From: Actinernus sp. WN-2022
Lineage: Eukaryota > Cnidaria > Anthozoa > Actiniaria > Actinernidae
DNA length: 64,000 nt
NCBI GenBank assembly: GCA_030867875.1
Contig: JAOWCC010001501.1
Span: forward strand, 18,195,524 to 18,259,523
Reading direction: 5' to 3'
Of this stretch, positions 26,530 through 37,055 are shown in pieces; position 1 is the first letter of the stretch; each line of letters begins with the position of its first letter. Position numbers and translations under genes: made by a program. The notes under the pieces are model-generated. The model was not told where the DNA came from. It made no database searches and saw only the letters and a program-made list of their open reading frames with translations.

Positions 26530-28544
26530 TTAAGAGAGGGTCCATGTGAAAACCATGCAGACGAGTCTACAGTGCACCTCTCCGATTTCCTTTAAACTTG
26601 GCACACATTTACATCTTAACTAGCTAATGTCCCATGTGAAATAGTTTGGCTGAAATGTAAAAGGCCTTTGAGATATGTCAATCAAACTGTTTGACCCCCT
26701 GAAATGCTCAAAATCAGAGCAAAATATACCTTATGTTGTAACATGTCGCAATCGCAAATGATTTTAAGTAGAAAGATAATATTTTTACCTGCTTTAGTAC
26801 TAAGTCCCGTCAGCATATAAAAACCAAAATCAACTAATTTTATTTATATTTTGTCGCTTCTGTCGAATTTTTATTTAACGCTACTTTAATAGGTCTTTTT
26901 AAAACCCGATAAATGCTGTCTGGCAATGGCCGTTTGCAGAGTTGCGGCCTTCTTTTCTTTGAATTTAGAAATATTCCTAGATTGACTTACAATACATCTT
27001 TGCATCTGGTAAAAAAAATCTCTGTAAAGTTAATGCTGGGTTAGAGATTACGCACTCTCAAAATCCGCAATGTTCAGTTATTAAACAAACGACGATATGG
27101 CGACACGGCGATTTTTTTTCGATTAAAATCGAAAATACGGTGAACTTCACAGATTTTCTGCCAATAATTGCTTTAAGAATTCGAATGCACATTCATTTTC
27201 AATATTATTTTAGTTTTGAAGGGTGACCAAGTCCATCACCCGATATGCAGATGTCTAAAGTGACTGAATTATTGTCGAGTTTGAGGGAGTCAAAGCTGAA
27301 AAATAGGTACTCATAGTTTATGGCAGTATCTTCGTTTAAAATTATTTGATTGGATCAAAGACAATGAATTTTCTTTGAATATGATATATAGAGGATTTCA
27401 AACTACGCTACGCTTTAAATACAGCTTCTAATCCGGCGAGTCACTCTGAATTTTGCGAGCCTCTGTAGCGGGGTGAATGAGTGACAAGTAGAAATGCACG
27501 TACAGTCGTATTTAGGTTCTTCAGCCGATTCTCTATTCAAGTTTTTAGTTTTTATTCTGTAAAGAAACGATGTTTTCTTTTCATAATAAAAAAAACCCTA
27601 ATGGTTTCGTTTTCTTGGAAGCCCTTTATTATATGCTCATCGAATAGTTGGCCAAGTTAGAACCGTTTAGATTCAGCAACGGGAAACCATTCTGATGTTA
27701 CTACCTTGTTACGGACTCAATTTGTTTCAATCTTGTGCATAATATTCTGTTCGTTCCGTTGAAATACCAAAATGTGTGTATAATCCATGAAATCAAATGT
27801 GGTATCACCGAAATAGATGAAATCACTTCAGTGATATAATGATATCTCAAGAATTGCGTGACAGGAACTGCGTGTAACGTCTGCACGTGTATTTCCCGCC
27901 CTATCCACGAGATGGATTTGGACTTGATCAAGTGCTCATTTTGTGTATATTCAACGAGGGAATGTGGCCTATCTTCTCGGCGTTACCAGGGAAAAACAAC
28001 TATATTACCGTTGAAGGCATGTCCCGACCCCCTGTATGAAATGCCTTGGCACTTGGCGCGGATGTTGTTGATGGCGCGTGTCAAGTAAAATTATCATAAA
28101 ATCTATAAATATTTTCAGCTGTACTGTACTGTCTAGACAGGGTATTTTATTCATTTTTGATTTTAGGTAATGCACTAGTCAAAGTAACCCCCCCAACCCG
28201 ATTTAGACTAGTGCATAATGGCTCACTCTCTGCTTAAAGCTGCCTGTGATACACTTGTATGCGATTTGTTACTGTCGTCCTCGTATCTCTTTATAGCGGA
28301 GCTCGTTGCATAAAAAAAACAAAGAAAATCAATATGGAAAACAAAAGATAAAAGAACAACCCACACAAGTGAAAAAAAAATCACGCCGCGCGCCTCGCCC
28401 GCTCGCAGACGTAAAGGTCGGTACACACGAAGGGACAAGTCACGTGTCCTGATATCCTGTTCCCCGCGGACACCGGACATCCTACAGCTGAGAAACTTCA
28501 AACCTCGTACACAAAGAATAACGTATTTCTTTACAGTTTTAAGG

Positions 28545-28822
28545 TAATAGACCAGTTCGCGGTTTATTATAATTCCGACATTTTGAAAGGGGTGTAAACA
28601 TGGCGCGAAATACAGTGTTTGTATGGGAATCCGATGACAAATAAAATCCGTAAAATCGAATTTCTGAAATATTCTTCAGATACAAACTTAAGATACCAGG
28701 TAAAATATTAACTGATCGAAATTTGAGGGATGTATATACGTAGCTGTGCTGGGAAACGTGCAATCGTGTTTTCAGTTTTTACGATTTTACGGATTTTATT
28801 TCGGCTACCGAGAACTGGTTTA
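28545..28822. mobile_element. MITE, family A copy 2 (nested)
   Basis: Starts TAATAGACCAGTTCGCGGT, ends GAACTGGTTTA. It shares CATTTTGAAAGGGGTG, ACATGGCGCGAAA, CTTAAGATACCAGGTAAAA and GCAATCGTGTTTTCAGTTTT with the 8238-8660 copy. It has one full arm plus a short right end, so it is shorter than copy 1. It lies inside the 4.9-kb TTAA element. Confidence 0.85.
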
Positions 28823-28951
28823 TGTACTTGAGGGGCTAAAATCCGTCTTTTGGTTTTTGATTCATTCGGGAAAATAATCAATTTTCGGTTATTGGAAAAA
28901 TCAATGCGACTTTGTCATCAGTTGACAAGGTGGAAGTAATATGCCAAAAAT

Positions 28952-29062
28952 AACTTAAGATACCAGGTAAAAGATTAATTGATAGAAATTTGAGGGATGT
29001 AGCTGTGCTGGGAAGCATGCAATCGTGGATTTAGTTTTCCATACATTTGTCTGTAAAAACGA
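28952..29062. mobile_element. MITE, family A copy 3 (fragment)
   Basis: A fragment with CTTAAGATACCAGGTAAAAG, TTTGAGGGATGTAGCTGTGC and TTTTCCATACATTTGTCTGT, matching the interior of copy 1 (8330-8435). Both ends are missing. Confidence 0.8.
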
Positions 29063-29479
29063 GTCAAAGTCCGCGGGAAAATTTGCGCAAAAAAAATCAA
29101 TCTTCCAGGAAGGAAAACATTTTTCTGAAGCATTTCAAAGACATTTTTTGTTTCGATGAGGCAAAATTTGCTTCCGCAACAATGTTTTCACGTTGGCTTT
29201 GGAGGAAAACAATGTTTACTAGGCTCCAGTGACACACAGCATATGTGTTTCTCAGCAACACAAACCCAGACCCCACCGCCAAGACTAACAATTCGTTAGT
29301 TTTTTTTCGGCAACAACGTTTCCTCGTATATCCACCCGTGCAGCAAAACATTTGTATGCTTCCTGCTCGTTCAATTAGCCACCCAGGCAACATTAAGAGA
29401 AACAGAGAAGCGCAGTGTTCGCGCCTACGCCTTTTCGATCCCTCGTGCCTCGATCGGATGATCACGTAAAATGGCGATC

Positions 29480-29580
29480 CCGTCTCACGCAATCTCGTTC
29501 TCATAACCCGCGATCTTTTGGCCAGTATCTTGGCGCTGGTCAAATGATCGCGGGCTCTGGGAACGAGATTGCATCTCACG
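29480..29580. repeat. Palindromic repeat, family B
   Basis: CAATCTCGTTCT...CCCGCGATCTTTTGGCCAG on the left and CTGGTCAAATGATCGCGGG...AGAACGAGATTG-type sequence on the right form an imperfect hairpin of about 90 bp. A second copy with AGCCCGCGATCTTTTGGCCA and GAGAACGAGATTG lies at 44362-44426. The 182-codon minus ORF over this area (29097-29645) is produced by the repeat and is not taken as a gene. Confidence 0.75.
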
Positions 29581-31899
29581 ACGCTCGTATTCATCAGCAG
29601 CTGTGTATCACAGGACGCTAAGGAACCACTTTGGACATTAAACAAATGTAAATCCAGCGTAATTCAGGTCTGGATAAAGTCTGTCACGATCCACACAATA
29701 TGTTTCATCGTTCACCCAGATGTTTTCTGAACCCTTTTCTAAGATAGTTTGTAGCAATAGCAACATACGTCAGACATTTCTGAACTTCGCTTTCCAGGAT
29801 GGCACTGCGCTCCAGTTCGGCACCGACACAGCTGATTAGGCCATCCCAATAAAATGCAAATACGTAGAGAGCTAGGAAAAGAGGTGTAGTATGAAAGTAT
29901 GTTCTTCAATTTTTTTTTTTAACTTTTCCCAAAAATTGGGTCAATGACAAGCTTTGTATTTTTGTTAACTTTTCCAAAAAAAATTGGGTCGGTCTGGCGA
30001 TTGGAAACGGAACATTTTATTGGGATGGCCGTATGTGGGTCGTGTGAATATACAGGATATATGCACGGGATGTTAGAAATCATTTATAATTCATTGTTGT
30101 GACCTTGTGTATGAATGTATGCAAACATTTGACCCCATAACAGTTACATATATCAGGTGCATCATGGGTAATTTTAACCTATAATCAGCTTGAAAAAAAT
30201 AAAGTTTTGCAAACAAAATTATATAGATGTATTAAGTAGTGCATTATGATTATTTTCAGTTCTGTTTCATGAGATTCATAAATATTTCAATATAAATTAC
30301 CCACTCTGGTATATATGTTGGGCACCACAGACGAAATGATAAAACACCGGATCTCCTAGCGTGTAGGGATCTGATCAGCAATATATATATATAAATAGAC
30401 AAGAAAGGAAAGGCTGATTCAACGGTAGAGAGTTTTTTCTTCCAATATTCCACATGGAATGTACACATATGTGTTCGGGCTACCTGTGGTGCACAACAGC
30501 AGACTGGGTTCTAGTCCTAAATAAAATGGCGGATGCTACAAAGCCATCTGTATAAACTATAATGGGTAAATGTTCTTTCGGTGTAAAATCGACAAGAAGA
30601 TAATTATCGTAAGTTGTGGCTTCGAGACCATGACAGAGCTGGGGAGGAGAGCATAAATAAGGCTAGAATCAGGTATGCATTTATCGCTGATTCATCCTTC
30701 GTATTACTAATTTCTCTTATTTTGAAGTTGATTGTTAATTAGTTGTTGTTTATTGCAAAACCATAGGCATAAGTGACAAATAAATTTATCACCCAGTTAT
30801 TTTAGGGCTATGTTTCTCATTCCTGTCCGTTATTTGTCCCGTTATTCTGCACACGATACAGATTGCATCTGGCGTTGATTGTTTATTTACGTTGGACCCG
30901 GGCGTTGGGAGTATGTTACTTTGGCCTCACTGCTCCTAAGCTGAATAAACTTTACAAACTTTTTAGTCCCCAGTTGTATTTCCAAATGACTGATCTACAA
31001 AATAATAACTCTCTCATCTTCTACAATTTCGCCGCATCGATAGTATTCGAATGTCATTTTACCCTAAAATTTGACTTTTTGAAAAATAATTTCGGAAGTC
31101 ACTTGTACATGAAAGCCTTACTCCTTGAATACTGAATATTTGTTGGCACTTATATCATAATTAAATTGCAATTGGTTGTGTTTATGCTGTAGAAACGTTT
31201 TGTGTATATAGCTTATATGGTTTGTTCAAAAATATTCTGTAAACATGACTAAAAATACATAGTGGAAATACCCCTCAAACCGAGGCAGTTCGTACTGACC
31301 CCCATATCTCTTACAGTTTTTGGAATTTTTCCAAAATATTCTACCAAGTCTAATGCCAGGCCAATAGTAACATATGTGCAAAATATGAACAAAATCTGAG
31401 ATGTACCATGTAGACTCATATTTTCAGGGTGCATGGTTTTCACATGGATGCCCTCTTAATAACAACACTATAATGATATCAATAACAACAACAAATAATA
31501 ATAAATATTAATAAATGTAGAGTATTTCAAAATATCGCGCTTGCTATTAGCACCATGTGCTATTGATGATAACGCAAGTTTATCTATTTCAGACTTGAAA
31601 ATAATCGGGGAAGAAATAATGCGAACTATTCCATAGCCTAACTATTATGTAAGTAAAAGAATTATGAAAATACTTAGACTTATAGTTTGGCAACTGAAGA
31701 ATCATATCACCCCTAACTGATTATATGTGCTAGCCCGGAAAGAAAAAAATTGTTTGATATATTTTGGAGCTATTGTTGTGGACACATTTGTGTAGCAATA
31801 GCAGAGACTGGACGTACCGGCGGTGCTCTAAGGGCTTAAGTAAGAGTGCGAGGAATATCGGCAGCGCGTTGTATTTGTCTAGCAAGGAAGGAGCGGTCC

Positions 31900-31990
31900 G
31901 GTCTATACAAACATATACTCGAAATAAATAGGTTCTGCTATTTAATTTTTCTGTGTTGCGCGTCTAGGAAGAGAAAATCCGAAAACTTTA
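31900..31990 (+). repeat. Dispersed repeat family C, partial copy
   Basis: TACAAACATATACTCGAAAT, then AGGTTCTGCTATTTAATTTT and TGTGTTGCGCGTCTAGGAAG parallel the fuller copy that starts 32172. It is more diverged and shorter. Confidence 0.65.
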
Positions 31991-32171
31991 CTCACAGCCT
32001 CCGCTATGTACAGACGGCTCAAGTCTCGTAATTTGTGACGTAGTATACGGGGAATAAAATAGGTACGCATGTGTAGCCATGGGTTTTACAACATATACGT
32101 AGCTCCAAATCCTGGATTTCCAAGTTATTGTGATTTCTTTCTGTCCACGGAATACTGATGACCTTTCGTTA

Positions 32172-32370
32172 AAGGGGAACTGAACCCTAAAATCAACCCA
32201 ACGTCTTTACAAAGATGTATTCGAATGAAATAAGTTCTGCTGTTTTAATTTTCTGTGTTGCGCGTCTATGAGGGGAAAATTGCAAGTTCGATTTTCCGCT
32301 GAAAAATCTATATTGCGTGGCGGCTCAATTCAGTGCAAATTTCCCCATAACGTACGTCACATGCACATAC
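32172..32370 (+). repeat. Dispersed repeat family C, fuller copy
   Basis: Begins AAAGGGGAACTGAACCCTAA and includes ACAAAGATGTATTCGAATGA, GTGTTGCGCGTCTATGAGG, GATTTTCCGCTGAAAAATCT, GGCGGCTCAATTCAGTGCAA and CGTACGTCAC. An inverted copy of the whole unit lies at 56384-56592. No coding capacity, inverted termini or A-tail is clear, so its class (SINE or MITE) is open. Confidence 0.75.
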
Positions 32371-32496
32371 CAAGGAAGAACGATCACACCTCCAGCACAA
32401 AGAAAACACAATAGTCCGCTAAATGTTGTCATTGAGTCGGTATGACCAAACTATAGTCTTAAATGCATGGAAGTAACTAGGCAAAATATTTTTGGC

Positions 32497-32970
32497 AAGA
32501 GTATGATTCATAATGGGTCATACCGCGAAACCGTACTGAGTTGGCAGTATATATGTAAATGTTATAACGTAAGAAGTCTCACTCGATCTCACATTTTTTC
32601 CAGATGTCGATTAAAGATTATTAAAATCCGGCAGTTGTCGTGCAGTACACGTAATCGCCTATAAAAACACCAGCTTATAAAGTGAAAGCCTAGAAAAGAA
32701 AAAATCGAGATACTACAAAAAGATCGCCGGTGTCAATCAACTTTACTTCATGGTCTTCTTGGCTCCGGCTGAAAGTACTGACATCGACACGAGCTTGCAC
32801 GCATATATGATAACATTAATTTGATTCGAAATCCTTTCCCTTGTAGGTGACAACAACTCGACAACTCGACGGCGTTGAATTGAGTTTCCTTAAGTTTAGA
32901 TTCCGTATTACTTCTATAATCGAATTTTTGAGGTCCTTTTTATAATTTGTCTCTTTACGAATCCACAAAA
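32497..32970 (+). repeat. Direct repeat D, left copy (474 bp)
   Basis: Starts AAGAGTATGATTCATAATGG and ends near TCTCTTTACGAATCCACAAA. It is nearly identical to 34054-34531 (same orientation, offset 1557 bases), with a few substitutions and small length differences. The ends are not clean TG...CA, so it is not a standard LTR by eye. Confidence 0.9.
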
Positions 32971-33129
32971 TTATTATTTCTTCAGTATTCAATTATTTTC
33001 CTCCAGTCCACCCCTAAGCATAATTAATGAACGGTCCCCACTGATGGCGTAAATGAAATTCACAATATCTAGGTTATAAAATAACAGTAACGCTCTCCCT
33101 TCTGTGCATCAAAAGATATTAAGCAATTA

Positions 33130-33253
33130 TTGGATTAGGTAAGCGAAAATTACCCGCAAGACCTCGGTCTGTGTTATCAGTCGAAGCAGGAGACTGAGGA
33201 TAACACAGACCGAGGTCATCATAACTTCGCTATCATGCGAAAACCTAATCCAA
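33130..33253. mobile_element. Small hairpin MITE
   Basis: Outer inverted ends TTGGATTAGGT (33130-33140) and ACCTAATCCAA (33243-33253). Inside is a perfect 19-bp pair GACCTCGGTCTGTGTTATC (33160-33178) and its complement (33199-33217) around a 20-base loop. Confidence 0.8.
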
Positions 33254-33465
33254 ATTTCTTTCTAAACTTCTTAATATTGGCAGAGAGATACCAGCTGAAA
33301 ATTACGCAATAAGGTCGTGCGCCATGATTAACACGCTCCGCTATCGTGAATTCACGGGTAACTCGCAGTCAAGATTGTGATTGTGTCTACAATGACGTAC
33401 TGATACTAATGATTGATATTTACATGTATGAATGACTGCGTTGTCAAACGTCTCTCAGTTGACAA

Positions 33466-34068
33466 TCACAGCCACGATGTTGGAATCACAACCTTTAGTT
33501 GGACTCTCCCAGTTTTTCTATCTGCACTGTTTTCATGGCGACCATCACGTGATGCGGGAAATCCAATTTTTTCACAAGCAACGCAAGATCGAGCAGAGTT
33601 CGTATTTCTCTTGGATTCCTCTGCAATTCGCGTTTTTCTTTGAGTTCCTGCCTTAAAATCCTTCGATGGCATTTCATACAGTTTCTCTCCCTTGAGAACA
33701 AATGCTGCTATCGCTGAACCGAACTTTGTTGCCGATTCTTCAACATCTTTCAACCTTGTAGTTTCGCTTCTATTCTCTTGAAGGTCCAATTCTTTATGAA
33801 GTTTAGGAAGACATGATTTAGAACGCTTTTTATGAAATTGTTCAACCCCTTCTTCGGTTGTTAGCTCTTCATGAATTCTCCTGCAGAATGGGCAGTATTT
33901 CCTTCCACGATATTTTCTCGTTGCTAAATTCTCACAGAAGAAGTAAGTAGTTTCTCCCTCATATCGAGGAGGCATCAATCTTTGTTTCCTTGGAAACGGG
34001 GAGCGTGAGGTTGAAGGCAAGTTTGGAAAAGAAACCTTTTTCGTTTTTTTTAGAAGAGTATCATTCAT
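33466..34068 (-). CDS. Uncharacterised 200-aa ORF with a cysteine pair cluster
   Basis: I do not recognise this protein. It opens with an ATG at 34068 that lies inside the right-hand direct repeat D, and runs 200 codons. Residues about 10-40 are basic and Ser/Pro-rich (LPSTSRSPFPRKQR). Residues about 40-65 contain YFFCENL and KYCPFCRR, possibly three ligands of a zinc-binding fold. A second C-x2-C (SCVACEK) lies near residue 165. The rest is charged and probably helical or disordered. In the last third another minus frame is also open (33495-33701), so a frameshift near 33700 or a shorter true protein is possible. It sits between the two copies of direct repeat D, so it may belong to a mobile or duplicated unit, not to a host gene. 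No intron signals were needed to keep it open. Confidence 0.4.
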   Translation of the reverse strand: MNDTLLKKTKKVSFPNLPSTSRSPFPRKQRLMPPRYEGETTYFFCENLATRKYRGRKYCPFCRRIHEELTTEEGVEQFHKKRSKSCLPKLHKELDLQENRSETTRLKDVEESATKFGSAIAAFVLKGEKLYEMPSKDFKAGTQRKTRIAEESKRNTNSARSCVACEKIGFPASRDGRHENSADRKTGRVQLKVVIPTSWL

Positions 34069-34531
34069 AATGGGTCATACCGCGAAACCGTACTGAGTTG
34101 GCAGTATATATGTAAATGTTATAACGTAAGAAGTCTCACTCGATCTCACATTTTTTTCCAGATGTCGATTAAAGATTATTAAAATCCGGCAGTTGTCGTG
34201 CAGTACACGTAATCGCCTATAAAAACACCAGCTTATAAAGTGAAAGCCTAGAAAAGAAAAAATCTAGATCAGTACTACAAAAAGATCGCCGATGTCAATC
34301 AACTTTACTTCATGGTCTTCTTGGCTCCGGCTGAAAGTACTGACATCGACACGAGCTTGCACGCATATATGATAACATTAATTTGATTCGAAATCCTTTC
34401 CCTTGTAGGTGACAACAACTCGACAACTCGACGGCGTTGAAATGAGTTTCCTTAAGTTTAGACTCCGTATTACTTCTATAATCGAATTTTTGAGGTCCTT
34501 TTTATAATTTGTCTCTTTACAAACCACAAAA
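34054..34531 (+). repeat. Direct repeat D, right copy (478 bp)
   Basis: Partner of 32497-32970; see that entry for the match. It starts AAGAGTATCATTCATAATGG and ends near CTTTACAAACCACAAAAG. It covers the first five codons of the minus-strand 200-aa ORF and that ORF's upstream region. Confidence 0.9.
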
Positions 34532-35939
34532 GTCTCTTGACTTCAAGCAGAAGTTCCGGCCTTGCACCTTGAGACTACTTTGAATTTGATGTTTTACTGT
34601 TTGTTTATATTCTTGACTGTTAGGTACATTTTCCAATGGAGGTCGTTTCAGAATGTGCAAATATGTACCCGTTTATCCTACTCCGAAAAGACGTCACCAT
34701 TTTGCGGATCGGACGAGAAATAAATCGGCCAGTCCAGTTTTACATCTCAAACTCAAACTAGTTAGTCGAACGGCTTGTATTACTGAGTGTGAGTGGGTTT
34801 AGGTCATGAACCACTTACAGCTTTCCCGCTTTTGCGATAGATTTGCAGGTGTGTTTTATTATACATTATTCATACGACAGTTAATGAGTTAAGTAAGAAG
34901 CAGACGGAAATTATGGCTCTCGCATCCTCTACTGAGCTGTTAACGAGTTTTCATCAGAAATAGCAAAATGAGACATTTAAAATCAAAATAACTCTTCTAC
35001 AACATTATCTCACCGACAAGAAAAGGTTTTTCTAGAAGTACGTACCTTTCAAAGAGAAAAGTACTCCAGGGCAAGATTTTCTCCGCCTTATCAATAAATG
35101 AATAATAGAATCCCAAGGGGGCGTATTTTCCCAAAATATATTTCAATTTATAAACATTAACGTTTGCCTCATGCACAAAAACATAGCTAAGTACCAAGCT
35201 TTTCCATATTCGCTTAATCCCAGTTATCCTTCACAGAGCCTATAGAGCATTGTTGTTAATATGGGAATGTGAAGTATTACCTCGCTAAAGCCCTATCTGG
35301 CCTCAGCTATATCAACTGTTTATACTTTTTTTAAGAAAATGAAGGATTTATAGAAAAACAATAGCCATTTAGACCGCGATAGAATTCGCTGCTGTTATTC
35401 GGGTTTTTACACTATTGTTCTGAGATTGCTTAGATTATAATCCCAGTTGGGTTCTACCCATACGAATGGACCTTTTTGCAGGAATGCAATTACGTGTTTA
35501 ATAGTACTGGTGGCAAAAAAATCTGACTTCAAATATATATTTCAAGGCACTTGTACGAGATCGGTAGTGTTTTTAGCAAAACCTGTTTGGAAATGCTATT
35601 TTCCACCTCTTGATCAAACCCTCGTAATACTTCATCACCAAAATGCGACGTAACGTGTTCCACTCAATAAATCCAAGGCGAACGTTCAAACTCGGACCTG
35701 TTATGCTCCCACAAATGGTTAGCATGTAGCACACAATCGATTGTCGATCTAAAACGGTGTTTAGGAATTTGTTTGCCGTCCATTAAGGATCACGAGCGCA
35801 GTTCATTGGTTATTGAAGCTATATATCAGCACGTGTCTGTTTCCTGCAAAAGGCCTAGTAGGCCTATTGTAACTTTACAATGATGGCTTGAACCATTTAC
35901 TGTGCGCGCACCAGGTGCCTGAATGCCAGTGTATCTACC
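34532..35939. other. Intergenic, 3' of the GPCR gene; no gene seen
   Basis: Nothing recognisable. It would contain the 3' UTR of the minus-strand GPCR, but I see no confident polyadenylation hexamer close to the stop. Confidence 0.45.
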
Positions 35940-37055
35940 TTAAGGGTTTGCTCCAGCTTCGTCTTCCTTTTTTGAAACCGGACAGTCGGCAGAGGTACCA
36001 GGAGGTACTTTCCCTCGAGCGAGAGCCTTTCTGAAAGCCTCTCTAACCTTTAAAAAGATGACAATCCAAGTCTCCCTCATCTCCGTATTGTACCCCGCGT
36101 ATATAAATACGTTGACGCATGCGTTCGAGTACACCATACACACGGCAATCTTCGTCAGGAGGATAGGCGGACTTTTGGTGTTACCCAGAGCACCCAAAAT
36201 GTCAATCACCGTGATTGGCGTCGTCAAGACAACGAATAATCCCACTACTCCCAGGACCACCTTCGTGGCTCTTCTTTGTCTACCCATTGATGCTCTTGCT
36301 TTCGGGACGCGCTTCGTTTTTGAACTTGATCGAAATGTGAACTTGCTTCTTCTTGAGCCCGGGGTAGTTGGTGGTGTTTCGGTTGTTTGAACGCGCGTTG
36401 ACTCCACTTCGGTGTGTAAAGTTTCACTTGCGACTGAAGTAATTACATGAATCCGTCGAATTTGATTCCTCGCAGTTTTTAAGATGAAAACGTTTGTTGC
36501 ACTTAAGATAATAATGACGCTTAGATTGATGACTGAGAATAACAGGAACAGGTATTCCTTCTTTAGGACGGTCGTAAACAGGCAAATATCGTTCATCTCA
36601 GAGTTTTCAGTCGCTCCCCATCCTACGACAGGCATAATGGCCAGTATAAACATCATACCCCAGCAAATACAAACCAAGAAACCCGCCTTAACAGGCGTTA
36701 CAATGTTTCTGTACTTCATTGGTTTATAGAGCGCAATGAATCGATCCAAGCTGATTATAGTTACGTTCAAATTAGACGCGCCGTAGAAAAATATGGTTAG
36801 CGGTATCACCACGAGGCAGGGGATCAGGGGCCTTTGGCTCGTTTGGTTGAGCTGCTCTGCCAACCTCAGGGGAATGGAAACTAATCCTTGGAATAAATCG
36901 GCGATTGCTAAATTGAGGAACAGAACATTAGCAATTGTTCGGAGTTTCTTGTTCCAACTTACTGCAAGGACGATCATGGCATTCCCTATTACTGCCACGA
37001 CAGAAACGAAAATCATGAAAATGGTAGACAGGATGAGGTCTGTTGTGTTTGCCAT
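35940..37055 (-). CDS. Rhodopsin-class (class A) orphan GPCR, intronless
   Basis: Seven-transmembrane receptor of 371 residues on a single exon. I place the start at the ATG at 37055 (MANTTD, with an N-glycosylation site NTT); a frame extension to 37061 begins TTG. Visible landmarks: GN in TM1 (N25), NLAIADL in TM2 (D53), conserved Cys80 before TM3 with partner Cys158 in the second extracellular loop, DRF at 104-106 in place of DRY, Trp132 in TM4, a long Ser/Thr/Arg-rich third intracellular loop (about residues 205-265), LTTP in TM6 in place of CWxP, and NVFIY in TM7 in place of NPxIY. The C-terminus is short and charged. It should act at the plasma membrane through G proteins. The ligand cannot be read from the sequence; it resembles the large lineage-expanded orphan receptors of cnidarians more than a named bilaterian receptor. 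The ORFs on the opposite strand are shadows. Confidence 0.93.
   Translation of the reverse strand: MANTTDLILSTIFMIFVSVVAVIGNAMIVLAVSWNKKLRTIANVLFLNLAIADLFQGLVSIPLRLAEQLNQTSQRPLIPCLVVIPLTIFFYGASNLNVTIISLDRFIALYKPMKYRNIVTPVKAGFLVCICWGMMFILAIMPVVGWGATENSEMNDICLFTTVLKKEYLFLLFSVINLSVIIILSATNVFILKTARNQIRRIHVITSVASETLHTEVESTRVQTTETPPTTPGSRRSKFTFRSSSKTKRVPKARASMGRQRRATKVVLGVVGLFVVLTTPITVIDILGALGNTKSPPILLTKIAVCMVYSNACVNVFIYAGYNTEMRETWIVIFLKVREAFRKALARGKVPPGTSADCPVSKKEDEAGANP

Larger units (their letters stand above)
26534..31455. mobile_element. 4.9-kb DNA transposon with TTAA target duplication
   Basis: Left flank TTAA (26530-26533) followed by GAGAGGGTCCATGTGAAAAC; right end GTTTTCACATGGATGCCCTC followed by TTAA (31456-31459). 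The termini are inverted repeats with a 2-base length difference, and weaker similarity continues inward for about 90 bases (GAGTCTACA, then TTTGCACA/TTGGCACA and GTTAC/TTTAC). TTAA duplications are typical of the piggyBac and Kolobok superfamilies. No intact transposase was found; inside are two family A MITE copies, a palindromic repeat at 29480-29580 and short ORFs. It is either a large non-autonomous element or an old autonomous copy eroded by nested insertions. An alternative is chance pairing of two separate related elements. Confidence 0.65.
31460..32496. other. Intergenic with dispersed-repeat copies
   Basis: No gene seen. Contains an AAT/AAC-rich stretch at 31460-31520 and two copies of dispersed repeat family C, listed separately. 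Confidence 0.5.

Noticed and set aside
29097..29645. 182-codon minus-strand ORF
   Set aside because: It crosses a palindromic repeat (family B) and unrelated flanks, has no recognisable domain, and its composition follows the repeat.
32497..34531. Direct repeats D as a standard LTR pair
   Set aside because: No clean TG...CA ends, no target duplication and no primer site seen; kept as an unclassified direct repeat.
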